From: Marisimplicoccus sp964437815
Lineage (GTDB): Bacteria; Bacteroidota; Bacteroidia; Flavobacteriales; Flavobacteriaceae
Assembly (NCBI GenBank): GCA_964437815.1
Contig: CAYTIE010000002.1
Coordinates: 15,119 to 79,118, forward strand
Length of the DNA stretch: 64,000 bases
Direction: 5' to 3'
Below are positions 43,484-51,138 of this stretch, in pieces; position 1 is the stretch's first letter; the number at the start of each line of letters is the position of its first letter. Made by a program: the position numbers and the translations under genes. The notes below the pieces were generated by a model, which was given only the letters and a program-made list of their open reading frames with translations, did not search any database and was not told the origin of the DNA.

Positions 43484-43867
43484 ATGGCAGAACATCTACA
43501 TAAACTGGAAATTTTTAGAGGACTAATTAAGTTCAAATCAAATCAACAAAAAATATGGGGAGTTCTTGTATTCCTTTCTATTGTAACTGCTTGTGAGGTT
43601 GCGCTTGGTATACTAAAACCGGAGATATTATTAAACAAATTTATTGGCCTTAAACTAATAAATTGGATGTTTGTTATAATGACTATAATTAAGGCATATT
43701 ATATTACTTGGGACTTTATGCATATAAGAGATGAAAAACCATTCCTTAAAAACACTATAGTTGTTCCCTTACTAATTTTGATTCCATTCTTACTCTTCAT
43801 TTTATTAATTGAAGGCTCATATATTTTTGATGTTATGTTAGGTGGATTTAAAAGCTGGAATTTTTGA
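43484..43867 (+). CDS. coxD: Cytochrome c oxidase subunit IV (caa3 type)
   Basis: This 127-residue protein has three membrane helices (about 23-42, 56-76 and 90-110) and the conserved THYIWDFMH-like segment AYYITWDFMHIRDEKP (about 76-91), the mark of the prokaryotic subunit IV family. It is a small structural subunit that helps assemble the CuB centre. The TGA stop overlaps the ATG of the next gene by one base. Confidence 0.9.
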   Translation: MAEHLHKLEIFRGLIKFKSNQQKIWGVLVFLSIVTACEVALGILKPEILLNKFIGLKLINWMFVIMTIIKAYYITWDFMHIRDEKPFLKNTIVVPLLILIPFLLFILLIEGSYIFDVMLGGFKSWNF

Positions 43868-44523
43868 TGAAAAAAAGTATTCAGAAGTATTTAATTCTTA
43901 GCTTTCTATTCTTTTTCCCAATCTTTATATATATTTTTCTAGCTTCAGGAATAAACAATTTTGCAAAACTTCCTATTCTAACTACAAATGTTTTGGATAT
44001 TGAAAATATTAAAGGCAATGAGAAAGGAATAACACTAAAAGATAATATATCAATTCTCGGTTTTTGGGGGGGAGATATCAATTTAAGAAAATCAGAAGCA
44101 TTAAATTTGAATCAAAAAATTTATAAAAGATTTTATCAGTTTCAAGATTTTCAATTTGTATTTCTAACTACAAAAGACCAAGAAAAAAACATTGATAATC
44201 TTAAAGAAGAATTAAGAAGAGGAGTTGGAACAGATCTTGAAAAATGGAATTTTATTTTTACTGATGAAAGTGAAATTCAGAAAATTTATAATAGTCTTTC
44301 TACAGATTTTGAGCTATCAGAAGAAAATAGCACTCCTTATGTGTTTATTATAGATCGATATCTAAATCTTAGAGGTAGAGATGATGATGAGGATATTGGA
44401 AAATTATATGGTTTTAATGCTGAGTCTGTAGCAGAGATAAACAATAAAATGGTTGATGATGTTAAAATTATTTTGGCTGAATATAGACTTGCTTTAAAGA
44501 AAAATGATTCTTTATTTAAATGA
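43867..44523 (+). CDS. Membrane-anchored SCO-like protein without the copper-binding cysteines
   Basis: This 218-residue protein has one N-terminal membrane helix (about 9-28) and a periplasmic domain that appears to follow the thioredoxin/SCO fold: a strand-turn ISILGFWGGDIN, a helix, FQFVFLTTKDQ and PYVFIIDRYLNLRGR. At the place of the SCO CxxxC site it reads WGGDIN, and it has no cysteine at all. It directly precedes the true SCO gene with a 4-bp overlap. A structural or assembly role in oxidase biogenesis is inferred from position. Start ATG at 43867 is preferred over TTG at 43864. Confidence 0.75.
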   Translation: MKKSIQKYLILSFLFFFPIFIYIFLASGINNFAKLPILTTNVLDIENIKGNEKGITLKDNISILGFWGGDINLRKSEALNLNQKIYKRFYQFQDFQFVFLTTKDQEKNIDNLKEELRRGVGTDLEKWNFIFTDESEIQKIYNSLSTDFELSEENSTPYVFIIDRYLNLRGRDDDEDIGKLYGFNAESVAEINNKMVDDVKIILAEYRLALKKNDSLFK

Positions 44524-45221
44524 AAAAAATTGGTAAAAAAAATACTGGCCTTTTAATAATTATTATTCTTTTTGGAATCTATTCAATACCAAAGATTATA
44601 GATAGATTATCAAATGAGAGTATTATAGATACTAATCGACTTCACCAGAATGATGAATTATCTTTTCTTAAAATTGAAGGAGAAGATAGAAGAGTCCCCG
44701 ATTTTGTTTTAATTAATCAAGATTCACTTTTTATAAGTAATGATGATCTTTTAGGTAAAGTTTATGTTTTAGAGTTTTTCTTTAGTAGATGTCCTGATAT
44801 CTGTATAGAGATGAATAAGAATATGAAAAAATTAGATGATAAATTTGGTGATTTAGATAATTTTGGGATTGTCTCTATTACAATAGACCCTGGTCATGAT
44901 ACTCCAATTATTTTAAAAAAATATTCTGAAAATTTAGAGGTAAAATCTAAAGATTGGCACTTTTTGACTGGAGATCGTAATTATATTTATGATCTAGCAA
45001 ATAAAGGATTTAATATTTATGCTAATGAAAATCCAAATTTTGCAGGAGGGTTTGAACATCAAGGATATTTTGCATTAATAGATAAGCAAGGATATATAAG
45101 ATCTAGAAATGACGATTATGGTAATCCAATATTATATTACCTTGGCATTGATGATCAAAGTATAGATTTGCAAGGAATCGATATGTTAGAATATGATATT
45201 CAAAAATTGATTAATGAATAA
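44520..45221 (+). CDS. SCO1/SenC family copper chaperone
   Basis: This 233-residue protein has an N-terminal anchor (about 10-27) and a thioredoxin-fold domain with the copper site CPDIC (C91, C95) in FFFSRCPDICIEMNKNM and the distal histidine in GGFEHQGYFALID. SCO proteins deliver copper or reduce the CuA site in cytochrome oxidase subunit II, here coxB 10 kb upstream. It overlaps the preceding Cys-less paralogue by 4 bp and the following DUF420 gene by 8 bp, so the three are coupled. Confidence 0.95.
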   Translation: MKKIGKKNTGLLIIIILFGIYSIPKIIDRLSNESIIDTNRLHQNDELSFLKIEGEDRRVPDFVLINQDSLFISNDDLLGKVYVLEFFFSRCPDICIEMNKNMKKLDDKFGDLDNFGIVSITIDPGHDTPIILKKYSENLEVKSKDWHFLTGDRNYIYDLANKGFNIYANENPNFAGGFEHQGYFALIDKQGYIRSRNDDYGNPILYYLGIDDQSIDLQGIDMLEYDIQKLINE

Positions 45222-45753
45222 ACCTGAAACAGCATCTAATAAAAAATTAAAGTATAGAGGCTTAATTATACTTATTTCAGTTTTAATTCCTGCTGTTGTA
45301 GTTGTTCTTTTATTTGTTCGAATTGAATCTATCCCCCCATTAAAATTCTTGCCACCAATTTATGCAACTATTAATGGGTTGACAGCAGTGCTTCTAATTT
45401 TGGCATATAGATCAATACTAAACAAAAATGTAAAAAGACATGAATTATTAATGAAAATCTCAATTGGATTATCTGTTGTTTTTCTTGTGATGTATGTTTT
45501 ATATCATATGACTACAGATCCAACACCTTTTGGAGGTGAAGGTTTGATTAGATACATTTACTTTTTTATTTTAATAACACATATAACTCTTTCTGTTTTT
45601 ATAATTCCAATGGTTCTAGTAACTTATGTTAGAGCAATATCTAAGATGTTTGATAAGCATAAGAAAATAGCAAGAGTTACTTTCCCTATTTGGTTATATA
45701 TTGCAGTAACTGGTGTAATTGTTTACTTAATGATATCACCATATTATACTTAA
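45214..45753 (+). CDS. DUF420 membrane protein (oxidase assembly cluster)
   Basis: This 179-residue protein has five membrane helices and the DUF420 features: LPPIYATINGLTAVLLILAY near 46-65, HELLMKISIGLSV and the HKKIARVTFPIWLYIAVTGV segment. DUF420 proteins are found beside SCO and oxidase genes (CtaM-like) and are thought to help haem-copper oxidase assembly. It overlaps SCO by 8 bp and precedes a small membrane protein by 2 bp. Confidence 0.9.
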   Translation: MNKPETASNKKLKYRGLIILISVLIPAVVVVLLFVRIESIPPLKFLPPIYATINGLTAVLLILAYRSILNKNVKRHELLMKISIGLSVVFLVMYVLYHMTTDPTPFGGEGLIRYIYFFILITHITLSVFIIPMVLVTYVRAISKMFDKHKKIARVTFPIWLYIAVTGVIVYLMISPYYT

Positions 45754-45755
45754 CA

Positions 45756-45968
45756 ATGAAAAAAATATTTTTAATTATTATTTTGTTCTTCATTTTTACT
45801 ATAGACTCTTATTCTCAATGTTCTATGTTAAGTGCTATAATGGAATCAGAGCAAGCTTATGATTCAGCAAAGAGTCTTAATAATGGAATAGTATACTTAA
45901 TGGCTCTGCCATATATTATGGTATTCGTAATAATTTGGATTATTTATAACACAAATAAGGTTAAATAA
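45756..45968 (+). CDS. Small membrane protein of the oxidase cluster
   Basis: This 70-residue protein starts at ATG 45756, with a signal peptide or helix (about 4-20, ending SYSQ), a short loop QCSMLSAIMESEQAYDSAKS and a second helix (about 48-65). From memory, homologues after DUF420 in Flavobacteriia carry QCAMC in the loop; here the second cysteine is replaced (QCSML). A link to copper or haem handling is inferred from position only. A longer in-frame extension upstream exists, but it runs through the DUF420 gene and is unlikely. Confidence 0.7.
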   Translation: MKKIFLIIILFFIFTIDSYSQCSMLSAIMESEQAYDSAKSLNNGIVYLMALPYIMVFVIIWIIYNTNKVK

Positions 45969-45993
45969 TAATAAAATATTTTTTAAAAAAAAA

Positions 45994-46045
45994 TAATGTA
46001 ACCTTTGCTTCTCTAAAAAAAAAATGATAAGTTTGCGTTACATTA
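45994..46045. repeat. 9-bp perfect inverted repeat flanking a promoter
   Basis: TAATGTAAC (45994-46002) and GTTACATTA (46037-46045) are exact reverse complements 34 bp apart. They bracket the -33 and -7 boxes of the membrane protein-XRE operon, the layout of an autorepressor operator pair. Confidence 0.7.
46005..46035 (+). promoter_or_regulatory. Promoter of the membrane protein-XRE operon
   Basis: TTG (46005-46007), a 20-nt spacer and TAAGTTTG (46028-46035) match the Bacteroidota consensus perfectly. Transcription would start near 46041, inside the right arm of the inverted repeat, leaving a leader of about 22 nt. Confidence 0.68.
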
Positions 46046-46062
46046 ATATAAAATAAAAATAA

Positions 46063-46479
46063 ATGGAAAATTTTATGCACAGCTTAGGAGTACTTATTCC
46101 AATATTAGCAGTATCCCTTCCTGCAATAATAATTTGGATAGTATTTGCTTATAACACAAGGGATAGTAAAAACAAATATGATGCTATTATTACAGCTAGT
46201 CAAAACCTTAAGAACCCTGAAGACATTAAAGAGCTGCTTGAAAGTTTAAAGGATAAAAAAACAAAATCATCTCTTGATCTAAGAAGAAGTGGCATAGTTA
46301 CAATTTTTGTTGGAATTGGTTTATTCTGTCTTGGTTATTATGGACTTGGAAGTGATGTAGTATATGGTGTTGGTTTACTAGTAGCGTTTATTGGAGTAGG
46401 CCAGATGATTGCAGGATATATATATCCAAATCAAACAGAGGAAATCAATAAAGCAGTTGAAAATTTCGAAAAAAAATAG
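46063..46479 (+). CDS. Membrane protein, DUF6249-like, partner of an XRE regulator
   Basis: This 138-residue protein has an N-terminal helix (about 8-29), a charged cytoplasmic segment (about 30-82, NLKNPEDIKELLESLKDKKT) and two helices (about 83-100 and 103-125), followed by an acidic tail. It resembles the DUF6249-type membrane proteins of Bacteroidota, whose role is unknown. It is the first gene after a consensus promoter flanked by an inverted repeat and ends 3 bp before a small XRE regulator, so it may sense the envelope state for that regulator (inference). Confidence 0.75.
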   Translation: MENFMHSLGVLIPILAVSLPAIIIWIVFAYNTRDSKNKYDAIITASQNLKNPEDIKELLESLKDKKTKSSLDLRRSGIVTIFVGIGLFCLGYYGLGSDVVYGVGLLVAFIGVGQMIAGYIYPNQTEEINKAVENFEKK

Positions 46480-46482
46480 CGT

Positions 46483-46695
46483 TTGGGAAGAGATCATAAA
46501 AAGCTTAAAAACAAACTTGAGGAACTTAGAAAATCTGCTGGCTTAACACAACAAGAGCTTTCAGAGAGTGCTGAGGTTTCAAGAAAAAGTATAAATGCAA
46601 TTGAAAATGGAGTTTATATTCCATCAACTGTTCTTGCATTGAAAATTGCAAAAACTCTTAAATGTAACGTTAAAGATCTTTTTCAATTACCTTAA
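46483..46695 (+). CDS. Small XRE-family HTH transcriptional regulator
   Basis: This 70-residue protein is a single Cro/CI helix-turn-helix domain: LKNKLEELRKSAGLTQQELS (10-29), then the recognition helix VSRKSINAIENG (about 35-46) and YIPSTVLALKIAKTLKCNVK. It is close to the YozG-like group of minimal repressors, which tend to be encoded next to a small membrane protein. The start is TTG at 46483, as no ATG is available. It likely represses its own promoter and may also control the ABC exporter operon 70 bp downstream (inference). Confidence 0.9.
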   Translation: MGRDHKKLKNKLEELRKSAGLTQQELSESAEVSRKSINAIENGVYIPSTVLALKIAKTLKCNVKDLFQLP

Positions 46696-46764
46696 ATTTG
46701 TTAACATAATAATAACATATGAGCTGGTATAATCAATATAATTTTTAATTAATTTCGCGGTGTT

Positions 46765-47463
46765 TTGATAGAAATAAAAAATTTACATAAGTCTTATGAA
46801 ATGGGTGCCAACTCATTACATGTTTTAAAAGGAATTAATTTTTCTGTTAAGGATGGTGAGTTAGTTGCAATTATGGGATCATCAGGTTCTGGAAAATCTA
46901 CTTTATTAAATATTTTAGGAATGTTAGATACATCTGATGCTGGAACATATGATTTGGATAAAATCAGAATTGCAAATATGGGTGAGACAAAGGCAGCAAA
47001 TTATAGAAACAAATTTTTAGGATTTGTCTTTCAATCTTTTAACTTGATTAATTATAAAAGTGCTCTTGAGAATGTTTCTTTACCACTATATTACCAAGGC
47101 CTAAAAAGAAAAGACAGACAAAAGATAGGACTTGAGTATCTCGATAAAGTTGGTCTTAAAGAGTGGTCTCACCATTTACCAAGTGAGCTGTCAGGTGGAC
47201 AGAAACAAAGGGTAGCAATTGCTCGTGCTATGGCTTCAAATCCAAAAGTTCTTTTAGCTGATGAACCAACTGGTGCTCTTGATTCAACAACATCAAAAGA
47301 GGTAATGGCTATAATACAAAGAATAAATAATGAAGGCAAGACTATTCTTGTAGTAACACATGAACATGATATCGCTAATATGTGTAAAAGAATTGTACAT
47401 CTTAGAGATGGTATTATAGTAGAGGATAAAAAAATTAAACAAAATATAATTAAAGATGTTTAA
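46765..47463 (+). CDS. MacB-type ABC exporter, ATP-binding protein
   Basis: This 232-residue ATPase has Walker A GSSGSGKS (38-45), the Q-loop VFQSF, the signature LSGGQKQRVAIARA, Walker B VLLADEPTGALD and the switch histidine in VVTHEHD. It belongs to the LolD/MacB class that powers mechanotransmission across the envelope instead of transport through the membrane. The start is TTG at 46765. It overlaps the first permease by 8 bp. With the two permeases, adaptor and TolC it builds a tripartite exporter; the substrate is unknown. Confidence 0.94.
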   Translation: MIEIKNLHKSYEMGANSLHVLKGINFSVKDGELVAIMGSSGSGKSTLLNILGMLDTSDAGTYDLDKIRIANMGETKAANYRNKFLGFVFQSFNLINYKSALENVSLPLYYQGLKRKDRQKIGLEYLDKVGLKEWSHHLPSELSGGQKQRVAIARAMASNPKVLLADEPTGALDSTTSKEVMAIIQRINNEGKTILVVTHEHDIANMCKRIVHLRDGIIVEDKKIKQNIIKDV

Positions 47464-48685
47464 CCTGGAGCGTTGGATTGAGATATATCAGTCAATAAAA
47501 AAAAATAAATTAAGAGCTATATTATCTGGTTTTACAGTATCTCTAGGAATTCTTCTTTTTATTATACTTTTTGGTCTTGGAGAAGGATTAAAGAATTCAT
47601 ATCAAGATTTATTTTTAGATCAATCAAATAATGTAGTTTTTGTTTTTCCTGGAAAAACAACAAAGCCCTTTGGAGGCTTTAAATCAAATAGAAGAATTGA
47701 ATTTGACAATAGTGATATTCAGGAAATAAGTAAACAATTCGAATCAAGAATTGAATACATTAATCCTAGAATTAGTTCTAGTGAAATAATTTCTTACAAG
47801 CTTGAATCCTACAGTTTTTCAATCGAAGCTGTTGCACCTTCTAATCAATACATAGAAAATCATGTTTTAATGAAAGGGAGGTACTTAAATGAAAAAGATA
47901 TTAATGAAAAATCTAAAGTAACTGTAATAGGAAGGCTTGTAGCTAGAGATATATTTAAACAAGAGGACCCTATAGGAAAGTTTATTAATATTGGTTCTAG
48001 ATCATTTAAAGTTGTTGGAGTTTTTCAAGATACTGGAGGAGATGTAGAGGAAAGCAAGCTTTTTATGCCCTATACAACTCGTCAACAAATTTTAATGGGT
48101 TCAGATAAAATAGGGAATATAGCTTTAACTTTTAACCCTGAAATAGGAGCATCTGGTGCAGTCAAATTAGGTGATGATATAAAGAAATTTTTAAAGACAA
48201 AAAAATCAATTGATCCAACTGACCCTAGTGGTCTTTTTATAAGAAATGTAGCTGATGAATTTGAAAGATCAATGCAGTTTGCAGGAGTACTACAAATTAT
48301 AGTGACATTTGTTGGAATAGGAACTTTACTTGCAGGGATAATAGGAATTTCTAATATAATGGTATTTATAGTTAAAGAAAGAACCAAAGAACTTGGTATA
48401 AGAAAAGCATTAGGAGCATCTCCTAGTGAGGTAATAAAAATGATTATAACTGAATCAATTTTTATTACTGCGGTTTCTGGTGTTTTTGGAATGGTTGCAG
48501 GAATTATATTATTGAATTCAGTGGATACTGGACTTCATGAATACTTTATAACTAGACCGGGAGTTAACTTTAGTCTAGCTATATCAGCTACTATAGTATT
48601 AATCGTATTTGGAGTAGTTGCAGGATATATTCCAGCAAAAAGAGCTGCTGAAATTAAACCCATTGTTGCGTTAAGAGATGAATAG
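47456..48685 (+). CDS. MacB-type ABC transporter permease 1
   Basis: This 409-residue protein has the MacB/FtsX topology: a first helix (about 22-42), a large periplasmic domain (about 45-275), then three C-terminal helices (about 276-300, 330-350 and 370-390) with the FtsX signature KERTKELGIRKALGASPSEV (from residue 304). It ends with GYIPAKRAAEIKPIVALRDE. It overlaps the ATPase gene by 8 bp and permease 2 by 8 bp, which suggests that the two permeases form a heterodimer. Confidence 0.92.
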   Translation: MFNLERWIEIYQSIKKNKLRAILSGFTVSLGILLFIILFGLGEGLKNSYQDLFLDQSNNVVFVFPGKTTKPFGGFKSNRRIEFDNSDIQEISKQFESRIEYINPRISSSEIISYKLESYSFSIEAVAPSNQYIENHVLMKGRYLNEKDINEKSKVTVIGRLVARDIFKQEDPIGKFINIGSRSFKVVGVFQDTGGDVEESKLFMPYTTRQQILMGSDKIGNIALTFNPEIGASGAVKLGDDIKKFLKTKKSIDPTDPSGLFIRNVADEFERSMQFAGVLQIIVTFVGIGTLLAGIIGISNIMVFIVKERTKELGIRKALGASPSEVIKMIITESIFITAVSGVFGMVAGIILLNSVDTGLHEYFITRPGVNFSLAISATIVLIVFGVVAGYIPAKRAAEIKPIVALRDE

Positions 48686-49955
48686 TTTAAAAAAGATTTT
48701 TGATAGAGATACGTGGGATGAAATTTTTGAATCTATCTCAAAAAATAGAACAAGAACTATAATTACCACTATAGGAGTTTTTTGGGGAATATTTATTTAC
48801 ATAGCCCTTGCAGGATCAGCAACTGGACTTGAAAATGGTTTTGATCAGGCTTTTAGTGGGATTAGCAAAAATTCTATGGGATTCTGGGCTCAAAGAACCT
48901 CTATTGCATATAAAGGTTATGCAGAAGGAAGACAGCCCATTTTTGAATTGAGTGATGTTGACTATATACAAGAAAGAATTCCAGAAATAGAATATATTTC
49001 TCCTGGTCACAATCTTGGAGCTTTTGGTGGTGCTTTACCACCAATAGTTGTTAGAGGAACAAAAACTGATAACTTTACTATTTTTGGAAATTATCCTAAC
49101 TATGCAACAATAACTGTAAAAAAGCTTTTTGATGGAGGTCGATGGATTAATGATGAAGATATGAGGCTGGAAAGAAAAATTGCTGTAATTGGAGAAGGGA
49201 CAGTGGATAGATTGTTTGATATAGATGAGGATCCAATTGGTGAGTACATAAAAATAAATGATATAAATTTTAAAGTTGTAGGAATTTATAAATTTTCACA
49301 AGGTTCTGGATTTGGATCAGATAGCGATATATATATTCCGTTTACAACTTTTGCAAAGGTTTATAATACAGGAGATGACTTTGGATTCATGTTCATTACT
49401 GGCTATGACTATGTAAACCCAGAATATCTTGAAACTACAGTCCTAGATAACCTAAAAGTTCGAAAAAATGTATCTCCCGATGATGATAGAGCCTTTGGAT
49501 CTTTTAATATTGGTGCACTATTTGAAAGTATTATAAAATTTTCTAGAGGTATGATTTTTCTATCTCTAGTTGTTGGAATTGCAACAATTTTTGCTGGTGT
49601 AATAGGAATTGGAAATATTATGCTAATAGCTGTTAAAGAAAGAACAAATGAATTAGGTATTCGAAGAGCTATTGGGGCAACACCAGGAGAGATAAGAGTT
49701 CAAATAATATTAGAAATGGTATTCCTTACAATATTAGCTGGATTAATTGGAATAATTGTAGGATCAATGCTCTTATTTTTGATAAATGTTGGTACAGCAA
49801 GTTTGGAAGATTTTCCGTTTACTAACCCAACAGTTCCTCTGTTAATTGTTTTTGGAGCATTTGCAACAATGATTACTTTAGGAACTATAATTGGATTTAT
49901 ACCTGCAGAGAGAGCAGTAAGTATTAAGCCAATAGATGCATTAAGAGATGAATAA
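48678..49955 (+). CDS. MacB-type ABC transporter permease 2
   Basis: This 425-residue paralogue of the preceding permease has the same layout: helix (about 25-45), periplasmic MacB domain, three C-terminal helices, the FtsX motif KERTNELGIRRAIGATPGEI (from residue 318) and the end IPAERAVSIKPIDALRDE. The periplasmic halves of the two permeases differ considerably, so each probably makes a distinct contact. The adaptor gene follows after 23 bp. Confidence 0.92.
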   Translation: MNSLKKIFDRDTWDEIFESISKNRTRTIITTIGVFWGIFIYIALAGSATGLENGFDQAFSGISKNSMGFWAQRTSIAYKGYAEGRQPIFELSDVDYIQERIPEIEYISPGHNLGAFGGALPPIVVRGTKTDNFTIFGNYPNYATITVKKLFDGGRWINDEDMRLERKIAVIGEGTVDRLFDIDEDPIGEYIKINDINFKVVGIYKFSQGSGFGSDSDIYIPFTTFAKVYNTGDDFGFMFITGYDYVNPEYLETTVLDNLKVRKNVSPDDDRAFGSFNIGALFESIIKFSRGMIFLSLVVGIATIFAGVIGIGNIMLIAVKERTNELGIRRAIGATPGEIRVQIILEMVFLTILAGLIGIIVGSMLLFLINVGTASLEDFPFTNPTVPLLIVFGAFATMITLGTIIGFIPAERAVSIKPIDALRDE

Positions 49956-49978
49956 TAATTAACTTTAAAAAAAAAAAA

Positions 49979-51118
49979 ATGAAAATAAAAAATATTGGAA
50001 TCGTAGTATTAATCTTAGGCTTTCTGTTTTCTATGGCCTATTTTATTAGAACTAATAGTAAATCTGTTGAAGAATATGATACAACTACCCCATTTATTTC
50101 AAAAATAGAGAAGACAGCTGTTGTTACTGGTAAGGTAGTCCCTGAAGATGAGGTTGAAATTAAGCCACAATTAAATGGTATTATTGATAAAATTCTTGTA
50201 GAAGAAGGAGATATTCTTAATGAAGGAGATTTAATTGCTCGAATAAAAGTTGTCCCTGATGAGGCGTCTGTTTATAGAGTTCAAAGTCAGGTAAATAATT
50301 TTAAGCTTGCTGTTAAAAATGCAGAAAGAGATTTTCAAAGATCTACAGACTTATATGCAAAACAAATAATTTCACAACAAGATTTTGATAATGCTGAGTT
50401 ATCATACAATCAAGCAAAAGAGAATTTATCTGCAGCTCAAAATGATTTAGAAATAATTAAAAAGGGTTCAGTTTCTGGGTCTACAACTGCAAATACAAAT
50501 ATAAGGGCTACAGTATCGGGTACTATTCTAGAGATACCTGTTAAGCTAGGAGATCAAGTAATTCAAAGTAATAACTTTTCTGCTGGTACAACTGTTGCCA
50601 TAATTGCTGATTTAAATACAATGATCTTTGAAGGAAAGGTTGATGAAGCAGAAGTTGGAAAGCTTTATAGTGGTCAAGGACTAATTGTTAGTATGGCAGC
50701 TATTCCCGGAGAAGAGTTTGATGCTAGTTTGAATTTTGTTGCTCCAAAAGGAACTGAAGAACAAGGTGCTGTCCAGTTTAAAATAGAAGCTGATGTTACT
50801 TTGAGTGAATCTGTTTTTGTTAGAGCGGGCTATAGTGCCAATGCATCTTTAGTTATAGATAGAAGAGACGATGTTATGGTTATTCCAGAGGCACTTCTTC
50901 AATTTGACAGAAGAACTCAAGCACCTTATGTTGAAATAGAAACGGGTAATCAAAAGTTTGAAAGAAAAGATATTCAAATAGGATTATCTGATGGAATTAA
51001 TGTTGAGGTTTTATCCGGTCTGACTATAGATAGTAAGATTAAAATATGGAATAAAACAGAGCCAATTAAAATAGAACCTGAAGAATCTGCTTTTGATGAA
51101 TTCAGAGATGACGATTAA
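49979..51118 (+). CDS. Periplasmic adaptor of the exporter (MacA/HlyD family)
   Basis: This 379-residue protein has an N-terminal anchor or signal (about 7-23), a lipoyl half-motif (VEIKPQLNGIIDKILVEEGD, from about residue 55), a coiled-coil hairpin (about 90-160) with heptad-like AVKNAERDFQRSTDLYAKQI, the second lipoyl half and a beta-barrel domain. It ends in an acidic tail (EPEESAFDEFRDDD). The adaptor joins the ABC permeases to TolC. Length fits the MacA-like membrane fusion proteins. Confidence 0.92.
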   Translation: MKIKNIGIVVLILGFLFSMAYFIRTNSKSVEEYDTTTPFISKIEKTAVVTGKVVPEDEVEIKPQLNGIIDKILVEEGDILNEGDLIARIKVVPDEASVYRVQSQVNNFKLAVKNAERDFQRSTDLYAKQIISQQDFDNAELSYNQAKENLSAAQNDLEIIKKGSVSGSTTANTNIRATVSGTILEIPVKLGDQVIQSNNFSAGTTVAIIADLNTMIFEGKVDEAEVGKLYSGQGLIVSMAAIPGEEFDASLNFVAPKGTEEQGAVQFKIEADVTLSESVFVRAGYSANASLVIDRRDDVMVIPEALLQFDRRTQAPYVEIETGNQKFERKDIQIGLSDGINVEVLSGLTIDSKIKIWNKTEPIKIEPEESAFDEFRDDD

Positions 51119-51138
51119 TTATACTTAAAAAAATTGTG

